This document shows, piece by piece, positions 19,662 through 29,147 of a stretch of 64,000 nucleotides of DNA. The first letter of the stretch is position 1; every line of letters begins with the position of its first letter. The notes below the pieces were generated by a model. The model had not been told where the DNA came from and ran no database searches. It saw only the letters and a program-made list of their open reading frames with translations. The position numbers and the translations under genes are program-made. Source of the stretch: Corynebacterium yonathiae (GTDB lineage: Bacteria; Actinomycetota; Actinomycetes; Mycobacteriales; Mycobacteriaceae); the NCBI RefSeq assembly GCF_022288805.1, contig NZ_JAKOPM010000003.1, forward strand, positions 1 through 64,000, read 5' to 3'.

Positions 19662-20213
19662 GTGGCAAAAGTGGAACCAGATACCCCCGGGGGAGATGAT
19701 CCAGGGCTGGGGCGCCGGCTCGCCTTGGACGTCGGTACGGTGCGCATCGGCGTGGCCGTGTCCAATAGGGAAGCAACGCTAGCTACCCCTGTGGAAACCG
19801 TGCACCGAGAAACCGGCTTCAAGGACCGCGATAAGGGCGATATTGACCGGATCCTGGAATTAATTGATTTATACGATGCGGTCGAAATCGTCGTGGGGCT
19901 GCCACGGGATTTGCAGGGAAATGGTTCGAAAAGCGTAAAACACGCTAAGGAAATCGCGTTTCGGATCCGCCGTCGGTTGAATCGAAATGCAAATATAGAT
20001 AAAGTTCCACCACCAGTACGTTTGGCTGATGAGCGTTTGACCACCGTTGCGGCAACTACCGCGCTGCGTGCGTCCGGCGTGTCCGAGAAGAAGGGCCGTA
20101 AAGTCATCGACCAAGCAGCAGCGGTGGAGATTTTGCAGACTTGGTTGGATGGGCGCGCGAGCGCTCTTCGCTCAGTTGATGCAATTGACCAGCCTTCAGA
20201 CTCAGGAGACTAA
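19662..20213 (+). CDS. ruvX: Putative pre-16S rRNA nuclease / Holliday junction resolvase-like protein (YqgF)
   Basis: 183 residues from GTG 19662, with GGAG overlapping the alaS stop. The RNase H-like fold is seen in [17 protein letters not shown] (first catalytic Asp), [14 protein letters not shown], and [13 protein letters not shown] (second acidic site), followed by [17 protein letters not shown]. YqgF proteins process the 5' end of 16S rRNA in E. coli, and a Holliday-junction role has also been proposed. The order alaS-ruvX-mltG-aroE is conserved in Actinobacteria. The next gene begins five bases downstream. Confidence 0.92.
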   Translation: MAKVEPDTPGGDDPGLGRRLALDVGTVRIGVAVSNREATLATPVETVHRETGFKDRDKGDIDRILELIDLYDAVEIVVGLPRDLQGNGSKSVKHAKEIAFRIRRRLNRNANIDKVPPPVRLADERLTTVAATTALRASGVSEKKGRKVIDQAAAVEILQTWLDGRASALRSVDAIDQPSDSGD

Positions 20214-20218
20214 AACAC

Positions 20219-21445
20219 GTGAGCCGTAACCAAGAACGCCTCGGCCGATCGATGGAGCCGAAATACGTCAAGCGTCGCCAGCGCGGCATTGCCGTTATTA
20301 TCGCGTCGATCATCGTTATCCTTGGTGCCCTTATTTATATTGGATTCCGCCTTGGCAATACCTCCGCCGACTATGAAGGAACCGGCAACGGTACCACGCA
20401 GCTAGTGGAGGTACCGGAGGGCTCGTCCATGTCCGAGCTCGGTCCCGCATTGGTGGAGAAGAATGTGGTCAAGACCCAGGACGCCTTCGACTCTGCCGCT
20501 TCTATGAATCACAGTGCGAGCCAGATCCAGCCCGGTTTCTACCGCCTGCAGGAAGAGATGAGCGCGGACTCCGCGGTCGAGGCGCTGCTGGATGAGAAAA
20601 ACCGCGTCGACATGCTTGAGGTGCAAGGCGGCGCAACCTTGGAGGACGTCAAGGTTGTTGGCGGAGACGTGCGCTACGGCATCTACTCCCTGATTTCCGA
20701 AGTCAGCTGCAATGATGGCAATTGCCTGAAGAAGGAAGACCTAGAAAAGGTTGCGGCGGAAACCGACCCGGCTGAACTGGGCGCTCCACAGTGGGCACTT
20801 GAAGCCATCAACAAGCGCGGCAATGACCCCATGCGCATCGAGGGTCTTATCGCTCCCGGCCAGTACGTCCTGGACCCCAATATGGAGGCCAAAGATATTC
20901 TGAAGGACCTCATCACGCGCTCTACCAAGCGCTACAACGAGACCAAGATCGAAGAACGCGCCCAGGCTATCGGCCTGAGCCCTTATGAGCTGCTCACTTC
21001 CGCTTCCTTGGTGGAGCGCGAGGCGCCCGCCGGTGAATTCGACAAGGTCGCCCGCGTTATCCTTAACCGTCTGGACGAGCCGATGCGCTTGGAGTTTGAC
21101 TCCACTGTGAACTATGGCTTGGAAGACGTTGAGCTGGCCACCACCGATGAGGCCCGTGAGGAGAAGACTCCGTGGAATACCTACGCAAAGGAGGGTCTGC
21201 CAGATACCCCGATTGCTTCTCCTTCGGATGATGCAATCAAGGCCATGGAGCAGCCTGCTGAGGGCAATTGGAAGTTCTTTGTCACCGTGGACGAAGAAGG
21301 CACCACTGTCTTCTCCGATACCTACGATGAGCACTTGGGCCGCGTTGATGACGCCATCCGCTCCGGCGTGCTTGACTCCAAACGCGAAGGGGAGGGCGCC
21401 GGTTCCGGAAACGGCGATGCCGCTGCCGATCAACCCGCCCAATAA
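20219..21445 (+). CDS. mltG: Endolytic murein transglycosylase MltG
   Basis: 408 residues from GTG 20219 (AGGAG upstream). A short basic cytoplasmic N-terminus is followed by one transmembrane helix (about 20-42) and the extracytoplasmic YceG domain. The catalytic Glu lies in TSASLVEREAP, corresponding to the ASIVEKE motif of E. coli. FDSTVNYGLEDVELATTDEA and the SPSDDAIKAMEQPAEGNWKF block near the end are typical of the family. A low-complexity tail follows. MltG cleaves nascent glycan strands and may mark their termination sites during cell-wall growth. Confidence 0.93.
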   Translation: MSRNQERLGRSMEPKYVKRRQRGIAVIIASIIVILGALIYIGFRLGNTSADYEGTGNGTTQLVEVPEGSSMSELGPALVEKNVVKTQDAFDSAASMNHSASQIQPGFYRLQEEMSADSAVEALLDEKNRVDMLEVQGGATLEDVKVVGGDVRYGIYSLISEVSCNDGNCLKKEDLEKVAAETDPAELGAPQWALEAINKRGNDPMRIEGLIAPGQYVLDPNMEAKDILKDLITRSTKRYNETKIEERAQAIGLSPYELLTSASLVEREAPAGEFDKVARVILNRLDEPMRLEFDSTVNYGLEDVELATTDEAREEKTPWNTYAKEGLPDTPIASPSDDAIKAMEQPAEGNWKFFVTVDEEGTTVFSDTYDEHLGRVDDAIRSGVLDSKREGEGAGSGNGDAAADQPAQ

Positions 21446-21476
21446 AGTCGCGAAAACCACGAAGAGGTAGAACCCG

Positions 21477-22304
21477 ATGCCACGTGCGGCAGTCTTAGGT
21501 AGTCCCATCGAGCACTCGTTGTCTCCAGTGCTCCACAATGCCGGCTACGAGGCCGCCGGGCTGAGCGGCTGGGACTACACTCGCTTCGAGGTGACAGCGG
21601 AGAGTCTGCCGGAGGTGGTGGGCGCGAGTGCTCCCGAGTTTGCTGGTTTTTCCGTAACCATGCCGGGCAAATTTGCGGCCCTCCGCTTCGCGGACATCAC
21701 AAGTGACCGCGCACAGCTGATTGGTTCAGCGAATACCCTAGTGCGCAGAGCAGAGGGTTGGTTTGCAGATAATACCGACACCGAAGGCGTGCGTGGTGCA
21801 CTAGCAGAGCTTTTGGGAGATTCTCCGGCACGTCACGCGCTGCTCATTGGAGCCGGGGGAACCGCGCGTCCTGCCTTGTGGGCGCTCGCCGAGCGCGGAA
21901 TTACTACCGTTACGGTCCTCAATCGTTCGGACCGTAGCGCAGAGTTACAGCCACTTGCCCAGAAATTAGAGTTAGAGCTTTCCTTTACTGGCTTCTCCGG
22001 TGACTTAACAGCAATTTCTCGCGCAGCCGATGTCATTGTGTCTACGGTTCCAGCCGCCGCGTTGGAAGACTACGTCTTCGACATAGCCCACGCGCCGGTG
22101 CTAGACGTCATCTACGATCCGTGGCCCACCCCGTTGACCACGTGCGCAGCGGCTAACGGCTACAAGTCCGTCGGCGGGCAGGTCATGCTCGCATACCAAG
22201 CATTTAGCCAATTCGAGCAATTTACCGGGGTGGCTGCTCCCCGGGAAGAAATGCTGCAGGCTTTGAACCAGGAACTACAGCGACGCTCGCAGACGGTTAA
22301 ATAG
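21477..22304 (+). CDS. aroE: Shikimate dehydrogenase (NADP+)
   Basis: 275 residues from ATG 21477. The N-terminal substrate domain carries SPIEHSLSPVLHNAGYEA (shikimate-binding Ser pair), SVTMPGKFAAL (catalytic Lys) and NTDTEGVRGAL (Asp partner). The NADP-binding Rossmann segment is LLIGAGGTARPALWAL, with NRSDRS after strand 2. It reduces 3-dehydroshikimate to shikimate. It is the first of five shikimate genes, here separated from aroC only by the A24 peptidase gene. Confidence 0.95.
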   Translation: MPRAAVLGSPIEHSLSPVLHNAGYEAAGLSGWDYTRFEVTAESLPEVVGASAPEFAGFSVTMPGKFAALRFADITSDRAQLIGSANTLVRRAEGWFADNTDTEGVRGALAELLGDSPARHALLIGAGGTARPALWALAERGITTVTVLNRSDRSAELQPLAQKLELELSFTGFSGDLTAISRAADVIVSTVPAAALEDYVFDIAHAPVLDVIYDPWPTPLTTCAAANGYKSVGGQVMLAYQAFSQFEQFTGVAAPREEMLQALNQELQRRSQTVK

Positions 22305-22404
22305 AAGGGGACTTCGCCAAGCGCGGGCGGCTACCGCGTGCAATAAGCGCTGCGAATTTCGCCCTATGGGTGGCTATGGGAAGCGCTTAGACGGCGGTTT
22401 GCTC

Positions 22405-22410
22405 TAATCT
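22405..22410 (+). promoter_or_regulatory. -10 element, leaderless A24 peptidase transcript
   Basis: TAATCT ends seven bases before the GTG at 22418. This position predicts transcription starting at or one base before the initiation codon. Confidence 0.45.
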
Positions 22411-22417
22411 AAGCGCC

Positions 22418-22810
22418 GTGCTGATTTTCGGGGGAATAATTTATTGTCTATGGGCAGCAGCCTTATCCTGGTGGGATATTCGGCAGCGCCGATTGCCGGA
22501 TTGGCTGACGCTTCCGGCCGCAGTACTGTCGCTTGCAGTGGCCAACTGGGGTGGGGCGTGGTGGCCAGGGATGTATCTGGTACTTGGGCGGGCCCATGCA
22601 GGAGTAGGCGGCGGGGACATCAAGCTGGCCCTGCCGTTGGGAATGCTGGTGGGGCATGTCGCCGGGTTTATGGGGGTGGTGGCAGCCAGCGGCTGTGCCT
22701 GCCTGCTCACGCTCGGTTGGTCTGTTTGTACAGGGCAGAAGAAGAGTCCGCATGGGCCCGCGATGCTGCTAGCAGCGGCCGGGGTAGTGGTGTGCGTGCA
22801 CCCTCTTTGA
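22418..22810 (+). CDS. Prepilin-peptidase-like aspartyl protease (A24 family), short form
   Basis: 130 residues, entirely hydrophobic with four to five membrane helices. The two catalytic aspartates of the A24 family are visible: the first in [17 protein letters not shown] and the second in [16 protein letters not shown], the conserved GxGD motif. The N-terminal methyltransferase-like domain of long prepilin peptidases is absent, as in the short actinobacterial form. Type IV prepilin or Flp pilus genes are not in this window, so its substrate is elsewhere or unknown. Its place between aroE and aroC is a conserved but functionally unexplained neighbourhood. Confidence 0.82.
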   Translation: MLIFGGIIYCLWAAALSWWDIRQRRLPDWLTLPAAVLSLAVANWGGAWWPGMYLVLGRAHAGVGGGDIKLALPLGMLVGHVAGFMGVVAASGCACLLTLGWSVCTGQKKSPHGPAMLLAAAGVVVCVHPL

Positions 22811-22863
22811 GGGGGTGGAAGAATATATTGCCGGACCAAGTTGGTACCGGATGGGCCGCGCCG

Positions 22864-22872
22864 TGCGATAAT
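22864..22872 (+). promoter_or_regulatory. aroC: Extended -10 promoter, leaderless aroC transcript
   Basis: TGC followed by GATAAT (22867-22872), then six bases to ATG 22879. Transcription should therefore start at the A of the start codon. It gives the aroC-aroK-aroB-aroQ group a promoter of its own. Confidence 0.6.
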
Positions 22873-22878
22873 ACCCGC

Positions 22879-24090
22879 ATGCTTCGTTGGACTACTGCAG
22901 GTGAATCCCACGGCCAGGCTCTTATTTCTCTGCTGGAGCACATGCCCGCTGGGGTCCCTATTACCCGCGCCGATATTTCTCATCAGCTTTCCCGGCGCCG
23001 CCTAGGCTACGGCCGTGGTGCCCGCATGAAGTTTGAAGCTGATGAGGTCACCCTGCTGGGTGGAGTGCGCCATGGGCTGACTTTGGGCAGCCCCATTGCC
23101 ATCATGATTGGCAATGCGGAGTGGCCCAAGTGGACCACCATCATGTCGGCTGATCCGCTGGATATGGACGATGAAGACAATATCAAGGCTATGAACTCTG
23201 GACGCGGTGCCGCTTTGACTAGGCCACGCCCAGGGCACGCGGATTTTGCCGGCATGGTGAAATACCGCCATGGTGAAGCGCGCCCCATTTTGGAGCGTTC
23301 CTCCGCGCGCGAGACTGCAGCGCGCGTGGCTGCCGCTACCGTGGCGCGCAATTTCCTGCGCGAGACCCTTGGCATCGAGGTCCTCTCCCACGTCATTTCT
23401 ATTGGCGCCGCTGCACCTTATGAAGGGCCAGCGCCAGCGTTCGCAGACATCGCGGCCATCGATGATTCGCCCGTTCGCGCCTTCGATAAGGACGCAGAGA
23501 CCGCCATGATCGCGGAGATCGAAGCCGCAAAGAAGCAGGGCGATACCTTGGGCGGAGTCGTCGAAGTGGTGGTGGATGGTCTGCCCATTGGCTTGGGCTC
23601 GCACATTTCCGGCGATGATCGCCTGGACGCGCAATTGGCAGGCGCCTTGATGGGAATTCAGGCCATTAAGGGCGTGGAAATTGGTGATGGTTTTGCGGAG
23701 GCCCGCCGTCGCGGTTCCGCCGCTCACGATGAAATGGTGCGTACCGCCGACGGCGTTAGCCGTCTCACCAACCGTGCCGGCGGACTCGAGGGCGGTATGA
23801 CTAATGGGCAGCAGCTGCGTGTGCGGGCGGCGATGAAGCCGATCTCCACGGTCCCGCGTGCCTTGCGCACCATCGATATGGAATCCGGTGCCGATGCTAC
23901 CGCCATTCATCAGCGCTCCGATGTCTGCGCGGTTCCGGCGGCCGGCGTAGTGGCAGAAGCCATGGTTGCCCTTGTCCTTGCACGCGCCGTGCTGGAGAAA
24001 TTCGGTGGGGATAGCCTCGAAGAAACCTCGCAGGCTATCGCCGCGTATGATGAATACGTTTCGGACCGCCTTGCTTTTGACCAGGAGTAA
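22879..24090 (+). CDS. aroC: Chorismate synthase
   Basis: 403 residues from ATG 22879; longer in-frame readings overlap the peptidase gene and are rejected because relatives begin [12 protein letters not shown]. The enzyme converts EPSP to chorismate using reduced FMN. Signatures: [57 protein letters not shown] and [12 protein letters not shown], followed by the [17 protein letters not shown] block. The last ~60 residues form the usual C-terminal helix region. It is followed after three bases by aroK. Confidence 0.97.
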   Translation: MLRWTTAGESHGQALISLLEHMPAGVPITRADISHQLSRRRLGYGRGARMKFEADEVTLLGGVRHGLTLGSPIAIMIGNAEWPKWTTIMSADPLDMDDEDNIKAMNSGRGAALTRPRPGHADFAGMVKYRHGEARPILERSSARETAARVAAATVARNFLRETLGIEVLSHVISIGAAAPYEGPAPAFADIAAIDDSPVRAFDKDAETAMIAEIEAAKKQGDTLGGVVEVVVDGLPIGLGSHISGDDRLDAQLAGALMGIQAIKGVEIGDGFAEARRRGSAAHDEMVRTADGVSRLTNRAGGLEGGMTNGQQLRVRAAMKPISTVPRALRTIDMESGADATAIHQRSDVCAVPAAGVVAEAMVALVLARAVLEKFGGDSLEETSQAIAAYDEYVSDRLAFDQE

Positions 24091-24093
24091 GTT

Positions 24094-24630
24094 ATGACCA
24101 CCCCAACTGCCGTTACGGGCCAACCTCGTCCACGCGTTGTTTTGGTGGGCCCGCCAGGTGCGGGTAAATCCACTATTGGCCGCCGCCTTTCCAATGCCCT
24201 AAGCTGCGAATTGGTGGATTCGGATCACCTTATTGAGCAGGCAAAGAACAAGCCTTGCGGGGAGGTCTTTAGCGAGCTCGGGGAACCTGACTTCCGCACC
24301 CTCGAAGCCGAGCATGTTGCGGCTGCATTGCGCACTACGGGGGTAGTCAGCCTTGGCGGCGGGGCAGTGCTCACAGACTCCACGCGCGAGCTGCTGGAGC
24401 GCCACACCGTAATCTTTTTGGATATTTCTCCTGAAGAAGGCGCACGGCGTACCTCTGGGGACAGCAATCGTCCGGTTCTCGCGGCCGCCGATCCTCTCGA
24501 GCACTACCGTAACTTGGTGGATACTCGACGCCCCTTTTACCAGGAAGTGGCCGATTACCGAGTACGCACAGATGTTCGGACCCCGCAGCAGGTAGTAGGC
24601 GATATTCTCGGCTTCCTCGATACCTTGTAG
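24094..24630 (+). CDS. aroK: Shikimate kinase
   Basis: 178 residues. It phosphorylates shikimate at the 3-hydroxyl. P-loop GPPGAGKSTIGRRL near residue 16, then DSDHLIE (metal/shikimate Asp), FRTLEAEHV (shikimate-binding Arg), VSLGGGAVLTDSTRELL, and the lid-region motif RPVLAAADPLEHYRNLVDTRRPFYQEVADYRV (shown in part: RRPFYQEVADYRV). It starts three bases after the aroC stop and is therefore translationally close to it. Confidence 0.95.
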   Translation: MTTPTAVTGQPRPRVVLVGPPGAGKSTIGRRLSNALSCELVDSDHLIEQAKNKPCGEVFSELGEPDFRTLEAEHVAAALRTTGVVSLGGGAVLTDSTRELLERHTVIFLDISPEEGARRTSGDSNRPVLAAADPLEHYRNLVDTRRPFYQEVADYRVRTDVRTPQQVVGDILGFLDTL

Positions 24631-24694
24631 ATGCCCACCGCGCTAGCATTTGTTTCTCGCCGCCCTGCCGCGGCGGCGAACCGAAAGGACCACC

Positions 24695-25765
24695 ATGCCC
24701 ACCATTGCCGTTAATGGACCACAGCCTTATGAAGTCCGCATTGGCGCCGGTCTAAACCAGGACATAGCGCGGCGCTGTGCGGAAAGCGGAGCCGCCCAGG
24801 CGGGCATTGTCTTCCAGCCGCCCCTGCGCGCTGCCGCCGCGGATCTAGCGGAACTCGTTGCCGCGCAGGGCATAACGCCCACGCTTATCGACATCCCCGA
24901 TGCAGAGGCCGCCAAGCAGCTCAGGGTCATCGGTGAAGTATGGGATCAGCTGGGGGAGAGGGGCTTTAGCCGCCGTGACGTCATCATCGGCCTAGGCGGG
25001 GGTGCCACCACCGATATGGCGGGGTTCGCAGCGGCCGGATGGATGCGCGGCATCAAGGTCATTCAGGTTCCTACCACCCTTTTGGCCATGGTAGATGCCG
25101 CCGTCGGCGGTAAAACTGGCATCAACACGGCAGCCGGAAAGAACCTGGTTGGCGCCTTTCATGAGCCAGATTCTGTGTTTGTGGATCTCGAGCGGCTCGA
25201 AACCCTGCCCGAGGCGGAAATCGTTGCCGGTTCCGCGGAAATCATCAAAACTGGTTTCATCCATGACCCGGTAATCCTAGAGCGCTATGAATGCGACCCG
25301 AGAGCGTGCTTGGACCCGGAAGGCTTATTGCCAGAATTGATTGAGCGCTCCATTGCGGTAAAAGCCGCTGTAGTAGGCGAGGACCTGAAAGAATCAGGTT
25401 TGCGGGAAACGCTGAACTACGGCCATACCTTTGGCCATGCCGTAGAGCGCCACGAAAATTATGCGTGGCGCCATGGTAAAGCTGTGGCAGTGGGCATGAT
25501 GTTTATCGCCCACCTGGCGCAGGCACGTGGCCTAATTGACGCTGAACTCGTGGAAAAGCACCGCCGGATCCTGCACAGCGTGGGGCTGCCGACCTCCTAT
25601 AAAGCAGGCCACTTTGCAGATCTATACGAGGCAATGACCCATGATAAGAAGAATCGAGACGGCAAGATCCGCTTTGTAGCCTTGACTGGGGTGGGAGAGA
25701 CTACCCGCTTGGAGGGCCCCAGCACGCAAGAGCTAGAGGCGGCCTACGCCGCGATTTCGGAGTAG
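24695..25765 (+). CDS. aroB: 3-dehydroquinate synthase
   Basis: 356 residues from ATG 24695, chosen because AAAGGA lies eight bases upstream and relatives start near [14 protein letters not shown]; the 45-base extension to 24650 reads [15 protein letters not shown] and is unlikely. It converts DAHP to dehydroquinate using NAD and a divalent metal. Motifs: [19 protein letters not shown] (NAD binding), [32 protein letters not shown], and the metal-ligand segment [17 protein letters not shown]. aroQ starts two bases after its stop. Confidence 0.96.
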   Translation: MPTIAVNGPQPYEVRIGAGLNQDIARRCAESGAAQAGIVFQPPLRAAAADLAELVAAQGITPTLIDIPDAEAAKQLRVIGEVWDQLGERGFSRRDVIIGLGGGATTDMAGFAAAGWMRGIKVIQVPTTLLAMVDAAVGGKTGINTAAGKNLVGAFHEPDSVFVDLERLETLPEAEIVAGSAEIIKTGFIHDPVILERYECDPRACLDPEGLLPELIERSIAVKAAVVGEDLKESGLRETLNYGHTFGHAVERHENYAWRHGKAVAVGMMFIAHLAQARGLIDAELVEKHRRILHSVGLPTSYKAGHFADLYEAMTHDKKNRDGKIRFVALTGVGETTRLEGPSTQELEAAYAAISE

Positions 25766-25767
25766 AA

Positions 25768-26196
25768 ATGAAGATTATTGTCCTTAACGGTCCGAATTTG
25801 AACCGCTTGGGAAAGCGGCAACCGGATATCTATGGCTCCACTACCTTGGCAGATGTCGAACGGATGATTTCAACTCGTGCTACCGAGCACGGGGTCGAAG
25901 TAGAGTTTTTCCAGTCCAATCATGAAGGCGAGTTGATTGAGAAAGTGCATGCCGCCGCCGATGCGGGACAGCCGGTGATTATCAATCCCGGCGGGTTTAC
26001 CCATACGTCGGTGGCCCTGCGGGACGCCTTAGCAGAGGTGGCGGATGGCGCCGGATTCGTAGAGGTGCATATCTCTAATGTGCACGCGCGCGAGCCCTTC
26101 CGCCATCATTCCTATCTCAGCCCTATCGCCCGCGGTGTTATCGCCGGATTAGGGGTATTCGGCTACGTGGCGGCAGTAGACTACCTCTGCCAATAG
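25768..26196 (+). CDS. aroQ: 3-dehydroquinate dehydratase, type II
   Basis: 142 residues, the normal length of the dodecameric type II enzyme. Visible blocks are [18 protein letters not shown] (lid region with Arg and Tyr), [33 protein letters not shown] and [18 protein letters not shown] (catalytic His and anion site). It dehydrates 3-dehydroquinate to 3-dehydroshikimate. It is translationally close to aroB (two bases) and is the last shikimate gene here. Confidence 0.96.
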   Translation: MKIIVLNGPNLNRLGKRQPDIYGSTTLADVERMISTRATEHGVEVEFFQSNHEGELIEKVHAAADAGQPVIINPGGFTHTSVALRDALAEVADGAGFVEVHISNVHAREPFRHHSYLSPIARGVIAGLGVFGYVAAVDYLCQ

Positions 26197-26270
26197 GCAC
26201 CCACGAACGAGATAGGGCTGGGCGGCAGCAAGGAAGATAGAAATCTGCCCAACTGCTAAGGTTGCGTCGA

Positions 26271-26276
26271 TATACT
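26271..26276 (+). promoter_or_regulatory. -10 element of the pepQ promoter
   Basis: TATACT, a near-perfect -10 about 45 bases upstream of ATG 26322. No convincing -35. It suggests that pepQ is transcribed separately from aroQ. Confidence 0.45.
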
Positions 26277-26321
26277 GGGTGGATACTTTCCACTCCGTAG
26301 TCAACCCAGAAGGATGAAATC

Positions 26322-27428
26322 ATGGCTTTGGCAGATACTCGTTTCAGTGACCGGCGTCGCAAGCTTGCCGCGCAGCTGGCCGGCCAGCGCATCGATGCCG
26401 TTCTGGTCACCCACCTCACCCACGTGCGCTATCTTTCGGGCTTCTCTGGCTCGAATGGTGGGCTGCTTTTGCGCAAGGACCTTACTGCTCAGGTTGCTAC
26501 CGATGGTCGCTACACCACGCAGATCGCCCAGGAGGTTCCTGATCTAGAGGCTATCCAGGGCCGTGCAGTAGGAAAAGTGCTCCTGCAGCAGTTTGCCGAT
26601 GTACAGGGGCCGGTTCGGGTGGGCTTCGAAGCAGACTATCTGACGGTTTCTGAGCTGAAGGAGCTGGAGGAATCGTCCCCGGAGGCGGTTACCTTGGTCC
26701 CTGTCTCTGGCGTGATTGAAGATATCCGCTTGGTCAAGGACCCGCTGGAGCTAGCAAAGCTGGAAGAAATTGCCGCGCTGGCCAATAAGGCTCTGGAAGA
26801 CCTCCTCGCCGCAGGCGAGCTGCGTGCCGGCCGCACTGAGCGCCAGGTGGCTGCTGATTTGGAATACCGGATGCGCATGCTCGGCTCGGAGCGGGTGAGC
26901 TTCGATACCATCGTCGCTTCCGGCCCGAATTCGGCGTTGCCGCACCATGGCGCTGATGACCGAATTATTGCGGACGGTGACTTGGTGACCATCGACTTCG
27001 GCGCGCATCTGCGTGGTTTTAATTCCGATTGCACCCGCACCTACGTGGTGGGTACTGCGAATGATTTTGCCAAGGAAATTTATGATGTGGTGCTGCGCGC
27101 CCAAGAGGCAGGCGTGGCAGCGTCGGTACCGGGCGCTAAGCTTGCCGACGTCGATGCCGCTTGCCGCGACATCATTTCTGCCGCCGGCTATGGTGACTAT
27201 TTCGTGCACTCGACGGGCCATGGTGTGGGCCTAGACGTTCATGAGGCTCCGTTCGCGGCTCAGACCGGCAAAGGCGAACTCGCCGCCGGAATGACCCTGA
27301 CCATTGAACCGGGCATCTATGTGCCAGGCAAGGGCGGCGTGCGCATCGAAGATACCCTCATCATCACTGAGGGTGCGCCGAAGATCATCACCGCCGCGAC
27401 GAAGGAATTTACTGAAGTGCCCGCCTAG
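26322..27428 (+). CDS. pepQ: Xaa-Pro aminopeptidase/dipeptidase (M24 family)
   Basis: 368 residues from ATG 26322 (AGAAGG upstream). The N-terminal ~130 residues form the creatinase-like domain (VTHLTHVRYLSGFSGSNG). The pita-bread domain holds the five metal ligands: Asp in TIDFGAHLRG and SDCTRTYVVG, His in HSTGHGVGLDVHE, Glu in TIEPGIYVPG and in VRIEDTLI. It removes or splits residues next to proline in peptides. The gene lies between the aro cluster and efp, as in many Actinobacteria. Its stop shares the CTAG palindrome at 27425-27428 with the stop of the convergent SGNH gene. Confidence 0.93.
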   Translation: MALADTRFSDRRRKLAAQLAGQRIDAVLVTHLTHVRYLSGFSGSNGGLLLRKDLTAQVATDGRYTTQIAQEVPDLEAIQGRAVGKVLLQQFADVQGPVRVGFEADYLTVSELKELEESSPEAVTLVPVSGVIEDIRLVKDPLELAKLEEIAALANKALEDLLAAGELRAGRTERQVAADLEYRMRMLGSERVSFDTIVASGPNSALPHHGADDRIIADGDLVTIDFGAHLRGFNSDCTRTYVVGTANDFAKEIYDVVLRAQEAGVAASVPGAKLADVDAACRDIISAAGYGDYFVHSTGHGVGLDVHEAPFAAQTGKGELAAGMTLTIEPGIYVPGKGGVRIEDTLIITEGAPKIITAATKEFTEVPA

Positions 27429-28320
27429 TGGGCCAGCACCTTGGAATTGGGCAGCTGGGCGACGTTGCGGGTGCCCAGGTGCGTGAGGTGGTTGAAGAGG
27501 TTGTGCGGTACCGAGTACTCCCACTTGCCAGACACCCAGCGGGTGCTATCCGGCGCGCACCTGCCATGGTTGATGGAATCGGCACGTAGGTCGTAGTACT
27601 GCACACCGTTTGCACGTGCTGCCTTATACATCGCGCTATTGACTTGGTCCTCGCCGGTGCGCACTAGGCCCGCATAGTCCAGATTAAAACCAACGTCGGT
27701 GGAGCCCGGCGCGGACGTGCGTAGCGGGCATACGGCGCCGTTGCGGGCGGAGATTGCCGGATATCCTACGACAGTAATCTGCGCATTTGGCGCGGCCTGG
27801 TGCACCCGCTGGATCGAATGTTTCATGCCATCAAAGTAGGGGTTCGAGGAAGATAGTGATGGTCGGACGATTTCCGGGAGATCATTGGCGCCGAACTGGA
27901 TCAGTACATTTTTAGTTATGTCATTGAGGTCACCATTGGCAATGGCTCCGTTGATCTGCTCCCCGAAGTCCTTGCGGTGTGATTGGCTGGCTGCCTTGGC
28001 CGCAGAACAGGCGTAGTTGGCTACGTGCTGGCCAGAAAGGCGCCCTAGTTCGCGGCCGACATTGCTCTGCCTTGCGGGCAGCTCTGTGGGGAAGGCGCAC
28101 CTGGGGTGTCTTCGATGCCATGGGTAGCGGAAGAAAGCGTAGTGCTTGCCGAAGGAGAAACGCTAGAAGTAGTCCCTACCTGGCCATAGGTGGGATTGGC
28201 GAAGACGGAATCGCCGAACATTACGGTCTGGGCGCCCGCTGCTACGGCCTGCGGGGCGGAGAGTGCTGCTACTGCCGCGCCAGTAGCAGCGGCCAGGGCA
28301 TAAAAATCCTTGACAGCCAT
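27425..28320 (-). pseudogene. Secreted SGNH/GDSL hydrolase, disrupted by a single-base frameshift
   Basis: The N-terminal part (ATG 28320) has a signal peptide ending near AVAAGA and the nucleophile block VMFGDSVFANPTYG. It runs into a stop at 28045 just after APSPQSCPQGR. In the frame starting about 28072 the same protein continues as SNVGRELGRLSGQHVANYAC, then NVLIQFGANDLPEIV (the block III Asn) and a C-terminal part with YYDLRADSINHG and HLTHLG (the likely His block), up to TAG at 27425. The change of frame fits the loss of one base near 28066-28071. Before the lesion this was probably a secreted esterase/lipase-type enzyme of about 297 residues. A sequencing error cannot be excluded because there is only one lesion. 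Confidence 0.75.
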
Positions 28321-28572
28321 CGTAAAAATTCTTGATAAATATGTGGGATATCAATTTAGCAAGGCCTTATGGTACAGGGAGTTATTGCAGGATAAAAACA
28401 TCGAATATCCGAGTAACCGGCCGCTATGTACTGGTAAATAGTCTCGAAATCCACTCCAAAGTCAAAAGTGGGGAAGGAATGGGGGACCGGTAATACCCCA
28501 TGGGGCAGTTGTCCGGTAGGCTTAAACATTGTTTTCAACCTTTAGTCCACAATTTTCGGGAGTTTAACCGCA

Positions 28573-29136
28573 ATGGCTGATACTACTGATTTCAAGAACG
28601 GCCTCGTTCTGAAGATCGACAACAAACTGATGCAGATCGTGGAGTTCCAGCACGTGAAGCCGGGCAAGGGTCCAGCCTTCGTGCGCACCAAGCTCAAAGA
28701 TGTTGTCTCCGGTAAGACCGTGGATAAGACTTGGAATGCTGGCGTTAAGGTGGAGACCGCTACCGTGGACCGCCGTGATATGACCTACCTGTACAACGAT
28801 GGCACCAGCTACGTGGTTATGGATGAGAAGACCTTTGAGCAGTTCGAGCTCCCGCCGGAGAAGTTCGGTGATGCCGCTCGCTTCCTGCTGGAGAACATGC
28901 GCGTGCAGGTTTCCTTCTACGAGGATGAAGCACTATTTGCTGAGCTTCCTATTTCCGTAGACCTCAAGGTCGAGCACACCGAGCCTGGTCTGCAGGGTGA
29001 CCGTTCTTCTGGTGGCACCAAGCCTGCCACCCTGGAGACCGGTGCAGAGATCCAGGTCCCACTGTTCATTGAGATCGGCAACGTTCTCAAGATCGATACC
29101 CGCACCGGCGAGTACCTCTCCCGCGTTAATAACTAG
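28573..29136 (+). CDS. efp: Elongation factor P, actinobacterial PGKGPA type
   Basis: 187 residues with three beta-barrel domains; start ATG 28573 after GGGAG. EF-P binds the ribosome between the P and E sites and helps form peptide bonds at polyproline stretches. The loop that reaches the peptidyl-transferase centre reads KPGKGPAF, with Lys32 at its tip. The PGKGPA form belongs to the actinobacterial subfamily, in which this lysine is reported to work without modification. No lysylation gene is in the window. It is followed eleven bases later by nusB, and about 250 bases of unassigned DNA precede it. Confidence 0.96.
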   Translation: MADTTDFKNGLVLKIDNKLMQIVEFQHVKPGKGPAFVRTKLKDVVSGKTVDKTWNAGVKVETATVDRRDMTYLYNDGTSYVVMDEKTFEQFELPPEKFGDAARFLLENMRVQVSFYEDEALFAELPISVDLKVEHTEPGLQGDRSSGGTKPATLETGAEIQVPLFIEIGNVLKIDTRTGEYLSRVNN

Positions 29137-29147
29137 GGCATCTGACT

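Noticed and set aside
19070..20107. 345-residue open frame on the minus strand opposite alaS and ruvX
   Set aside because: It mirrors two strongly conserved genes, has no family motifs, and runs across a gene boundary. It is a GC-rich antisense frame.
22444..22878. N-terminal extension of aroC covering the A24 peptidase gene
   Set aside because: Relatives of chorismate synthase start at [12 protein letters not shown], and a leaderless extended -10 promoter points to ATG 22879. The extension is an out-of-frame reading of the peptidase gene.
23002..24123. 373-residue minus-strand frame opposite aroC
   Set aside because: It is antisense to a clear chorismate synthase and has no recognisable protein features.
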